Assembly (NCBI GenBank): GCA_050433985.1
Contig: JBNPWE010000026.1
Coordinates: 1 to 27,416, forward strand
Reading direction: 5' to 3'
From: JACIYW01 sp014359745
GTDB taxonomy: Bacteria; Pseudomonadota; Alphaproteobacteria; Rhodobacterales; Rhodobacteraceae
DNA length: 27,416 nucleotides
Position numbers and translations under genes: made by a program. The notes beneath the pieces are model-generated. The model was not told where the DNA came from, made no database searches, and was given only the letters and a program-made list of their open reading frames with translations. How positions within the stretch are numbered: position 1 is the stretch's first letter; every line of letters starts with the position of its first letter. Positions 1 to 6,529 of the stretch are shown piece after piece.

Positions 1-484
1 CCCAACCGAGAACAGCAAGAAATACCGCCAGACCGCCTCGTGCGCATGGCTGAGGCACTATGCTTCGCCGCATAACGTACAAAGTCGAGCTGAGAAGGTC
101 GCGCTCGAACTGGGCGATCCCTGCGAGCATTGTGGCCATCATCCGACCATGGGGTGTGTCGAGCTCGAAGGTCATGCCGTTCATAGCCACGACCGAGACT
201 TTCCAGCCTGCGAGCCTGTTCAGGGTATCCAACAAGTCTTGTGTGGACCGCCCCCATCGGGAGAGTTCGCTGACCAGGATCGCGTCGATCTGTCGGGCCT
301 GTGCGAGATCGAGCAACCGGTTGCGCGCGGCGCGATTAGCGTTGGCCCCGGATGCTGTTTCCTTGAACACGCCGATCACGTCGTAGCCGCCGCGTTCCGC
401 GAAGGCAGTCAGTTCTGTGACCTGCCGCTCGCAGGACTGGTCGGACGTGGAAACCCTCGCATAAATGGCGGCGCGTTGTCCCAG
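1..484 (-). pseudogene. tnpR: Truncated Tn3-family resolvase (serine recombinase)
   Basis: Read on the minus strand from about 484, the frame gives a typical serine recombinase catalytic domain. It begins LGQRAAIYARVSTSDQ, with the nucleophile serine near residue 12, followed by ELSRWGRST (arginines near 76 and 79) and GIAQFERDLLS. The family then normally continues into an E-helix and a helix-turn-helix. Here homology stops at about position 92, after DLLS. The frame stays open to the window edge through about 30 unrelated residues, so the DNA-binding domain is absent. No ATG begins the frame. A GAGGGG ribosome-binding site lies 6 bases before a CTG at 484-482, at the expected family start, so the start codon may be CTG or lost. 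In Tn3 elements this enzyme resolves cointegrates at res. It probably binds poorly or not at all now. The first 92 bases show nothing I recognise. Confidence 0.82.
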
Positions 485-538
485 TTGAACCCCCTCGGAT
501 TTTAGCCTTGCAAGCCGTTGAATTTGCTGGTGCGAATC

Positions 539-572
539 TTGTCCTAAACAGACTAATGACTAACAAGGACAA
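539..572. promoter_or_regulatory. Res-like inverted repeat between tnpR and tnpA
   Basis: TTGTCCT (539-545) and AGGACAA (566-572) are perfect 7-bp arms around a 20-bp centre, about 34 bp in all. It sits between the divergent resolvase and transposase starts, where Tn3 elements keep their res site. Size and symmetry fit one resolvase-binding subsite. It also contains the AAGGA that would serve as ribosome-binding site for the transposase ATG at 579. Assignment as res is inferred from position and symmetry. Confidence 0.5.
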
Positions 573-578
573 CCTCGC

Positions 579-3487
579 ATGCCAAGACGTTCCATTCTGA
601 CCGCGCGCCAGAGCGCGGCACTGTTCGATCTGCCGACAGATGAAGCCACCATCCTCTACCACTACACACTGGCGGACGAAGACCTCGAAGTCATTCGAAC
701 CCGTCGCCATGCACGTAATCGCCTCGGCTTTGCCCTTCAGCTTTCTGCGTTCCGGTATCCTGGCCGACTGTTGGCGTCGGGTGAGGTCATTCCAGAGGCC
801 GTCAGCAGATTCATCGCAGCACAGCTTGGCGAAGGGATGGATGCGCTTTGCCGATACGCCGAGACCGACGTAACGCGGCGCAGGCATCTGGTCGACTTGC
901 GCCAGCTCTACGGCTTCAAGATGTTCTCCGGGCATCGCGCGCGGGAACTGAAATCCTGGCTGTCAGTCGCAGCGGAGGTGGCAACCTCCAACCATGATCT
1001 GGCCCGCCGGTTTGTCGAAGAGTGTCGCCGGACCTAGACGATCTTGCCGGGTGTGTCCGTGGCCGAGCGTCTCTGCGCGGATGCGCTCGTAGCGGCGGAA
1101 CGCCGGATTGAAAGCGCCATCGTGAACCGGCTGGATGAGGATAGAAAGGCCCGCCTGGATACCTTGCTCACGGAGATGGTTGATGGCACGGTGAGCCGGT
1201 TCGTCTGGCTGCGCCAATTTGAGATTGGTCAGAACTCGGCCGATGTTGGCCGCCTCCTCGATCGGCTGGAGGTTCTGCGGGATCTGAACATCTCGCCAGA
1301 TATCCTCGTGGGCATTCCACCCCATCGGGTGAGCCGTCTGCGGCGTCAGGGCGAACGCTACTTTGCCGATGGTCTGCGTGACATCAGCAGCGACCGCCGC
1401 CTGGCTATTCTCGCGGTTTGCGCCGTCGAGTGGTGTGCCGCGATTTCCGACGCGGTGGTCGAGACCCATGACCGCATCGTCGGCAAGACCTGGCAGGGCG
1501 CCAAGAGGCTGTGCGACGCCAAAATCGCCGACGCAAAGGTGGCGGTGCAGGACACCCTGCGCGCCTTCAAATCCCTCGGGTCGGCCCTACTCGACGCCAG
1601 AAGCGATGGGGCTTCCTTGGACCAGGCGACAGAGCTGGCTTGCGGGTGGGATCGGCTCGAAGGGCTGGTCGCCACCGCCGTCGAGTTGACGACAACGATG
1701 GCCGCAGACCCAATAACCCATGTTGGCCAAGGTTATCATCGGTTCCGGCGCTATGCCCCGCGCATGCTGCGCGTCCTCGATATCGAGGCGGCGGGTGTCG
1801 CAGCTCCCTTGCTGCAGGCGACTGCGGTGATCGCTGACGATGAAAAGCCTGAAACCCGCCCAGTTGGCTTTCTGCGGCGTGGCTCGAAATGGCACCGCCA
1901 TCTGCACGCTGAGGACGGTGACGGCCATCGCCTCTGGGAGGTTGCGGTGTTGTTTCATCTGCGGGAGGCGTTCCGGTCGGGTGACATCTGGCTCCCCCAT
2001 TCCCGGCGCTACGCTGATCTGAAGCAGGCATTGGTTCCTGCGGAGGCGGTAGAGGGCGCGCCAAGGCTAACGGTGCCGTTCGATCCGGAAATCTGGCTTG
2101 CCGATCGCAAGTCGCGCATGATCGACGGGCTGGCACGACTGGCCAAGGCGGCCCGCGCAGGGGCCATTCCGGGCGGGTCGATCGAGAATGGTGTCTTTAA
2201 AACTGACCGCCTGAACGCGGCGGTGCCGCAAGAGGCGGACGAACTGGTGCTCGATCTCTACGACCGGTTGCCCGCCATACGGATCACCGAACTGTTGCAG
2301 GAGGTCGATGCGGATATCGGCTTCACGGAAGCCTTCACGCATCTGCATACCGGCGCGACCTGCAAGGACCAGATCGGGATGTTGACCGTGCTGTTGTCTG
2401 AAGGCCTGAATCTCGGGCTCACCAAGATGGCCGAAGCGACCAGCACACATGACTACTTCCAACTCTCCCGCCTGTCGCGATGGCATATGGAAAGCGATGC
2501 CATCAACCAGGCCCTCGCCATGGTGATTGAAGCACAGGCCCGGCTGCCCATGGCCCAGTTCTGGGGCGGGGGCGTCACTGCGTCCAGTGACGGGCAATTC
2601 TTCCCCGCCGCCCGGCAGGGCGAAGCCATGAACCTCATCAACGCGAAATACGGCTCGGAGCCGGGCCTCAAGGCCTATACCCATATCTCTGACCAGTTCG
2701 GCCCCTTTGCCACCCAGAACATTCCGGCCACCGTGAGCGAGGCCCCCTACATCTTGGACGGGCTGCTGATGAACGAGGCCGGGCGGAAGATCTCGGAGCA
2801 GTATGCCGACACCGGTGGCTTTACAGACCAGGTCTTTGCCGTGACCGCGCTGCTGTCCTACCGGTTCATCCCGCGCATCCGGGATCTGCCGTCAACGCGG
2901 CTCTATCTCCTCGATCCCTCCACCGCGCCGAACGAGTTGCGCGGCTTGATCGGCAGCAAGATCCGCGAAGGCATCATCGTCCAGAACTGGCCGGGCGTCC
3001 TGCGTGCCGTGGCCACCATGGCGACGGGCGTCATGGCTCCCAGTCAGCTGCTCAAGAAGTTCGCTGCCTATCCGCGCCAGCACGAGCTGGCCACGACGCT
3101 CCGCGAAATCGGCCGCGTCGAGCGCACCCTCTTCATCATCGAGTGGCTCCTCGATGCCGACATGCAGCGCGGGGCCCAGATCAGATCGGCCTGAACAAGG
3201 GCGAGGCGCATCACGCACTGAAAAACGCTCTGCGCATCGGACGCCAAGGCGAAATCCGGGATCGCACGGCCGAGGGTCAGCACTATCGCATGGCCGGTCT
3301 CAACCTGCTCGCCGCCATCATTATCTACTGGAACACCGAACACCTCGGTCAGGCCGTGGCCGCGCGGCAACGGGTCAGTCTGAACTGTGCGCCCGATCTG
3401 CTCGCGCATATCTCGCCGCTCGGGTGGGCCCACATCCTGCTCACAGGCGAATACCGGTGGCGGCGGCAACCCGGGGCAAAGTTGTGA
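579..3487 (+). pseudogene. tnpA: Broken Tn3-family transposase
   Basis: Three pieces join into one Tn3-family transposase of about 967 residues, the usual size. The first (579-1034) begins MPRRSILTARQ and is the DUF4158-type N-terminal domain. An in-frame TAG at 1035-1037 interrupts it, and the same frame continues TILPGVSVAERLC. The second piece carries two DDE aspartates: SSDGQF (GAC at 2589-2591) and HISDQ (GAC at 2691-2693). At 3178-3187 the bases AGATC occur twice in tandem. Removing one copy joins MQRGAQI directly to GLNKGEAHHALKNA, which holds the catalytic glutamate (GAG at 3203-3205). The duplication therefore separates the third catalytic residue from the other two. The C-terminus reads LTGEYRWRR, typical of the family. 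With two independent lesions the gene should be inactive. It is divergent from the resolvase gene. Confidence 0.92.
3178..3187 (+). repeat. 5-bp tandem duplication (AGATC twice) inside tnpA
   Basis: AGATC at 3178-3182 is repeated at 3183-3187. Deleting one unit restores the conserved transposase frame exactly. It is either replication slippage or the footprint left when a short element with a 5-bp target duplication excised precisely. Confidence 0.85.
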
Positions 3488-3604
3488 AGTAATCAGCCCT
3501 ATATCTTGCCATCGTCACAGCAACCAAACGGGCGTGCCACGGTCATCGCCGCCACGAAGGCAGCCACAGAGCTCAAATTGAAGGAAAGTAGGGGGCCTTA
3601 GGGC

Positions 3605-3642
3605 CTTGTGATACGATCCTGCCCCCTACCGGAATCTACCCC
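3605..3642 (-). repeat. 38-bp terminal inverted repeat of the Tn3-family element
   Basis: Read inward from 3642 on the minus strand the end starts GGGGT, has a G-rich block (AGGGGGCAGGAT) in the middle and ends CAAG. That is the 38-bp plan of Tn3-family ends, GGGG outside and TAAG-like inside. It lies 117 bases after the transposase stop, and the IS630 gene begins on the next base, which fixes the transposon boundary. The outside bases TTATT (3643-3647) would be one copy of the 5-bp target duplication; the partner copy is not in the window. Confidence 0.75.
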
Positions 3643-3930
3643 TTATTGGCACGGAGGGACCAGCGCGGCGGTCGTTCCGCGCTCCGGGCAGACGGCGCCG
3701 AAAATGTAGGTCCACTTGTAGCGGGTATCGCGCGGGGCGCGGGGGCGGGTTCCGCGCTCGGCCCAGACGCGCGTCACCGTTCCCTGCTGGCCTACCCTTG
3801 CCTCGTCTTGAAACCAGAGTTCCAAGGGCTTGTCCCGGGCGCTCTCCGGCAGAGCGCCAAAAACCGGCAGTCGCGCAGAGGTCTTCAAAATGGACGACTT
3901 GGGCATGCAGAACGTCAAAGAAACTGCGGG
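3643..3930 (-). pseudogene. IS630-family transposase remnant, interrupted by the Tn3 element
   Basis: The minus-strand frame reads ILKTSARLPVFGALPESA, then LWFQDEARVGQQGTVTRVW and YKWTYIFGAVCPERG. This is the start of the DDE_3 catalytic domain of IS630-type transposases, with the first acidic residues in FQDEARVG. The protein stops after AALVPPC, exactly where the Tn3-family inverted repeat begins, so the second half is gone, including the later DD/E residues. The N-terminal helix-turn-helix region is also missing: homology fades near 3930, before an A/T-rich stretch (3945-4010) that separates this remnant from cobF. Both halves of the reading seem damaged, since neighbouring frames hold short similar stretches. 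It cannot be functional. Confidence 0.8.
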
Positions 3931-4010
3931 CCGAAAGCGTCGTCATTCCCCGTCGTCTGGGAATCCTGATAAAAAAATACTGGAGTTATAAGTAGATAGT
4001 GAGATGGGCA

Positions 4011-4781
4011 TTATGAAGCAGGATCGTCGCGGCGCATGAGGTAGATATCCATCACCCAGCCATGCTGGGCGCGAAGGGCTGCGCGGGTGGCGATGATCTG
4101 CGCACCGACCGCGTTCAGGGGGCCTGCGATCAGCGCCTCTTGCGGCATCGCCACGCAGCCGCCCCACCAAATCGAGATCCCCTCGGGGTCCAGCACCTCA
4201 AAGGCGCAGCCGCCATCCAGCACGACGACCACCGTCCCGGCACCCGGCGGCCAACCCTGCGCGCGCAGTTGCCGCCCCGTGGTGATGATGACCGACGCGC
4301 CCACCGCGTTGAGCGGGATCGCATGGGCGGCGCACAGCGCCTGAATTGCGGTGATGCCGGGGATCACGCGCGGCACGAGCGGCAGGTTCTGCCTCAGCCG
4401 CCCGGCGATGCGCAGGCTGCTGTCATAAAGCATCGGATCGCCCCAGATCAGCAAGGCCACCCGCCCCGCGGGATCAGACCCCAGCGCGGCGCGGATCTGG
4501 CTATCCCAGGCGGCTGCGATCGCGTCATGCCACTCAGCGACACCCGCGTGATAAGAGGGGTTGTCCGCATCACGCACCGGCAGGTTGAATTCCACCACCT
4601 GCGTCGCCGCGTTGACCAGATGGCGCGCCAACAGGCTGTACCGCAGCTTTGCGAGGTCGGATTTCTCCGGCCCTTTCAGCGGGATCAGGATCAGGTCGGC
4701 AGCATTCATCGCCTGCACGGCCTGCGCCGTGACGTGATCCGGGTTGCCGGTTCCAATGCCGATCAGGGCAAGTTCGATCAT
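4011..4781 (-). CDS. cobF: Precorrin-6A synthase (deacetylating), CobF
   Basis: This 256-residue protein is the C1 methyltransferase of the aerobic pathway. It converts precorrin-5 to precorrin-6A using S-adenosylmethionine, releasing the extruded two-carbon unit as acetate. The family signature is clear: MIELALIGIGTGNPDHVT at the N-terminus, LLIWGDPMLYDSSLR (residues 110-124) as the SAM-binding GDP loop, and PRVIPGITAIQ near 136-146. Length matches Pseudomonas denitrificans CobF. The ATG at 4781 directly begins the conserved domain and has GGAG upstream. The gene follows cbiM by 61 bp, but an intrinsic terminator (4796-4817) fills most of that gap, so its transcription probably depends on read-through. 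Downstream the cob cluster ends at A/T-rich DNA and IS remnants. Confidence 0.95.
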   Translation of the reverse strand: MIELALIGIGTGNPDHVTAQAVQAMNAADLILIPLKGPEKSDLAKLRYSLLARHLVNAATQVVEFNLPVRDADNPSYHAGVAEWHDAIAAAWDSQIRAALGSDPAGRVALLIWGDPMLYDSSLRIAGRLRQNLPLVPRVIPGITAIQALCAAHAIPLNAVGASVIITTGRQLRAQGWPPGAGTVVVVLDGGCAFEVLDPEGISIWWGGCVAMPQEALIAGPLNAVGAQIIATRAALRAQHGWVMDIYLMRRDDPAS

Positions 4782-4795
4782 CTCCGCGCTCCGGG

Positions 4796-4817
4796 AAAAG
4801 GGGGCCGAAGCCCCCTT
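4796..4817 (-). terminator. Intrinsic terminator with UUCG tetraloop between cbiM and cobF
   Basis: On the minus strand the sequence is AAGGGGGC-TTCG-GCCCCCTTTT: a 6-bp G/C stem (8 bp counting the AA/TT pairs), the very stable UUCG tetraloop and a following T run. It lies after the cbiM stop (4843) and ends 14 bases before the cobF start codon (4781). There is no room for a cobF promoter after it, so it acts either as a partial terminator or as a 3'-stabilising stem for cbiM mRNA. Confidence 0.82.
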
Positions 4818-4842
4818 GGCATTGCATCGTTCAGGACGGATC

Positions 4843-5508
4843 TCAGGCGAACAGGCGCGGGGTCACCCAAGACGAGCCCTTGAGCGCATGCAACCGTTTG
4901 GCCGCGCCCAGAACCGCAAGATCGATCAGTGGCTCCAGCAGGATCACCGCCATATATGCCGCGCCAAAGGTCATCACCTGACCGATCTCGGCAAATCCCT
5001 GACCATAGATCGCCCAGAACGCCACCCAGCCGACAATACCCCCTTGGTAAGCCGTTGAAAGCCCGAGCGCCTGAGTGTATTTCAGATCGACATAGGCCGT
5101 GCCCGGCGCGATCAGGCGCTGCGCCAGATATCGCAGCCCGAACAGCGGCACCAGCAACGTGGTCACATTCATCCCGTATTGTGGCAGGTCGAACTGCGCA
5201 ACGAAGACGCCCTGGATCAGCAGCCCCAGCGCAAGGCCGATCGCGGCAGGCGCGGCCCCCAGCATCAGGAACAGGGTCGAGCCAAGGATCAAATGCACCT
5301 CGGAGACGCCCACGGGGTAATGCGGCAGGATATGGAAAAAGGTAAACACCGCTGCCGTGGCCACCGCCGAGCGCAGCACAAGTGAGCCAATCCCTTGTTG
5401 GCGCATCGCCGTAAAAGCGGTCTTGAGCGTGTAGAGCCCCGCCGTGGTGGCGGTGGCATAGCTGAGAAGGATCTTGGCGCCGGTGACGACGCCGGGTTCG
5501 ATATGCAT
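4843..5508 (-). CDS. cbiM: CbiM-like cobalt transporter, energy-coupling factor permease
   Basis: This 221-residue membrane protein belongs to the CbiM/NikM family, the substrate-binding subunit of ECF cobalt/nickel importers. The start MHIEPGVVTG places histidine at residue 2. In characterised NikM/CbiM proteins the N-terminal Met and His2 coordinate the metal with a later histidine, which fits H72 in VSEVHLILGS. Hydrophobic segments suggest six or so membrane helices (about 8-28, 44-61, 72-95, 96-125, 150-170 and 180-205). The open frame runs upstream to 5832, but that part is riboswitch and promoter. The ATG at 5508 is chosen because AAGGAGG lies 8 bases before it and the family starts here. 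No CbiN, CbiQ or CbiO gene lies nearby. Upstream is a cobalamin riboswitch, so import should fall when cobalamin is plentiful. Confidence 0.9.
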   Translation of the reverse strand: MHIEPGVVTGAKILLSYATATTAGLYTLKTAFTAMRQQGIGSLVLRSAVATAAVFTFFHILPHYPVGVSEVHLILGSTLFLMLGAAPAAIGLALGLLIQGVFVAQFDLPQYGMNVTTLLVPLFGLRYLAQRLIAPGTAYVDLKYTQALGLSTAYQGGIVGWVAFWAIYGQGFAEIGQVMTFGAAYMAVILLEPLIDLAVLGAAKRLHALKGSSWVTPRLFA

Positions 5509-5523
5509 ATCTCTGGCCTCCTT

Positions 5524-5541
5524 GCCGTCACACCCGACGGC
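5524..5541 (-). promoter_or_regulatory. Expression-platform hairpin touching the cbiM Shine-Dalgarno
   Basis: On the minus strand GCCGTC-GGGTGT-GACGGC forms a perfect 6-bp stem with a 6-base loop. It is followed without a gap by AAGGAGG (5523-5517), the cbiM ribosome-binding site. It lies just after the riboswitch aptamer. The loop GGGU can pair with ACCC in the apparent L5 loop of the aptamer, as expected for the L5-L13 kissing contact of cobalamin riboswitches. Translational control of cbiM is the inference. Confidence 0.6.
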
Positions 5542-5548
5542 GGTTTGA

Positions 5549-5747
5549 GTTTTGCTGATGGCCGGTTTCCTGGCTCGCGGGTCGAGGCGGCGCTCTACCT
5601 TCCCAAGGGTTGCCCCCCAGTGGTCTTTCAGAGCGCGCTCTCCGCATACAGTCGCGGGGGCGGCCGGGGCTTTGGGTGCCGCAACTTGGTCCACCCTTCC
5701 CCGTTCCCGATTGAGCCCTGCGCTTTGCGCATCAATGGGCACCAAAC
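5549..5747 (-). promoter_or_regulatory. Cobalamin riboswitch upstream of cbiM
   Basis: The minus-strand leader carries the conserved parts in order. TTTGGTGCCC is at the 5' end, followed by a GGGAA segment. CCCGCGACTGTATGCGG lies at 5658-5642, and the B12 box GAGCCAGGAAACCGGCC at 5576-5560. An imperfect closing helix can be drawn from bases near 5747 and 5549. It controls cbiM, starting 41 bases farther on. AdoCbl binding would be expected to reduce expression. Confidence 0.9.
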
Positions 5748-5757
5748 AGGGATTCAG

Positions 5758-5786
5758 TTTAGACGCGAGCGCACGCGCCACGTCAA
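5758..5786 (-). promoter_or_regulatory. Predicted promoter of the cbiM riboswitch transcript
   Basis: Minus strand: TTGACG (5786-5781), a 17-bp spacer and TCTAAA (5763-5758). The predicted start, about 7 bases on (near 5751), coincides with the riboswitch 5' end. The TGA inside the -35 box is the cobA stop codon. The last 11 spacer bases, GTGCGCTCGCG, recur in the same register in the other riboswitch promoter (19122-19150). Confidence 0.55.
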
Positions 5787-6529
5787 GCCCCGCATGCCGC
5801 GATCTCCGCATGCGTATCGGCGAGCGGACCATAAAGGATCAGGGCCGGCTGGTCGGGGCAATCCTGGGCAAGCTGCGCGGCGAGGTCGGCGATCGTGCTG
5901 CGCTGCAGGCGTTGCGCGGGATGGCCGACGGCTTCGGCGAGCAAGGCGGGCGTGTCAGGCGCCATGCCCCGCGCGATCAAGCCTTCGGCCAGCCTGGGAA
6001 AGGTGCGCTTGCCCATGTAAACCACCGTCGTCGCGCCGGGATCGGCCAGCGCCGCCCAGTTCAGCGTCTCGGGCAGATCGCCCGTCACATCCGCGCCGGT
6101 CACGAATTGCACCCGGCGCGCCGTCAGCCGCCGTGTCAGCGGCAGCCCCGCCGCCGCCGCTGCCGCGCAAGCCGAAGGCACGCCGGGAATGATCTCGTAG
6201 CCGATCCCGGCCGCGTCCAGCGCGATCATCTCTTCCTCGAGCCGCCCGAATATGCCGCAATCGCCCGATTTCAGCCGCACGACCCGCGCCCCCGTGCGCG
6301 CGTGATCCACCAGCAAGCGGTTGACGTGGTCCTGCTTGACCGAGGGGCGGCGCGCCCGTTTGCCCACCGCGATCAGGTCGGCGCGCGGGCCGGCATGGCC
6401 CAGCACCGGCCCCGAGGCAAGATCGTCAAACAGCACCACATCCGCGCGCTGCAACCGATCTACCGCCTTGAGGGTCAACAGCCCGGGGTCTCCGGCCCCG
6501 GAAGAGACGAAAGAGACGAATGCGCTCAT
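5783..6529 (-). CDS. cobA: Uroporphyrinogen-III C-methyltransferase, CobA
   Basis: CobA (SUMT) transfers two methyl groups from SAM to uroporphyrinogen III at C2 and C7, giving precorrin-2, the entry to the corrin branch. The 248-residue protein has the tetrapyrrole methylase fold: VSSGAGDPGLLTLKA at residues 8-22, VGKRARRPSVKQD near 55-67, VVRLKSGDCGIFGRLEEE at 83-100 and IPGVPSACAAAAAAGLPLT. The second SAM-loop motif is usually GGDPFIFGR; here it is SGDCGIFGR, with Cys91 in place of the proline. The start at 6529 is chosen because it begins the conserved domain and overlaps the cobB stop as ATGA. The longer frame to 6739 is antisense-type read-through. It is the last gene of the cobB-cobA stretch, and its stop codon sits in the -35 box of the cbiM promoter. 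Confidence 0.93.
   Translation of the reverse strand: MSAFVSFVSSGAGDPGLLTLKAVDRLQRADVVLFDDLASGPVLGHAGPRADLIAVGKRARRPSVKQDHVNRLLVDHARTGARVVRLKSGDCGIFGRLEEEMIALDAAGIGYEIIPGVPSACAAAAAAGLPLTRRLTARRVQFVTGADVTGDLPETLNWAALADPGATTVVYMGKRTFPRLAEGLIARGMAPDTPALLAEAVGHPAQRLQRSTIADLAAQLAQDCPDQPALILYGPLADTHAEIAACGA

Larger units (their letters stand above)
92..3642. mobile_element. Tn3-family transposon remnant
   Basis: The segment has the Tn3 architecture of divergent resolvase and transposase genes with a res-like inverted repeat between them, and a 38-bp terminal inverted repeat at its right end (3605-3642). The left end and left inverted repeat are missing, because the resolvase homology stops at about 92. 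Both genes are broken, so the element is not autonomous. The right repeat resembles the Tn5393-type end (comparison from memory). No passenger gene lies between the transposase stop and the right repeat; the 117 bases at 3488-3604 show nothing recognisable. Confidence 0.82.

Noticed and set aside
2..130. Plus-strand frame resembling the end of a tyrosine recombinase (LRHYASPHNV, VALELGD)
   Set aside because: The VALELGD part is the exact antisense of the conserved resolvase segment GIAQFERDL, so the likeness is fortuitous. The remaining stretch is too short to judge.
1035..1037. Recoding (read-through or pyrrolysine) of the in-frame TAG in tnpA
   Set aside because: No hairpin or lysine-type context is evident, and a second disabling lesion in the same gene fits ordinary decay.
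3143..3487. Separate gene downstream of tnpA, or programmed frameshift
   Set aside because: Removing one copy of the AGATC duplication joins the frames into a normal transposase C-terminus. There is no slippery site.
3939..3980. Hairpin ATTCCC/GGGAAT next to an A run as a terminator
   Set aside because: On the plus strand it is followed by A, not T, and on the minus strand the T run precedes the stem, so it does not fit an intrinsic terminator for cobF.
4062..4883. Long plus-strand ORFs opposite cobF and many other cob genes
   Set aside because: They are antisense shadows from high GC content, rich in Arg, Pro and Ala, and without family features.
5509..5832. N-terminal extension of cbiM to a start at 5832
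   Set aside because: The DNA is the cobalamin riboswitch, its promoter and the end of cobA. The family start MHIEPG with AAGGAGG lies at 5508.
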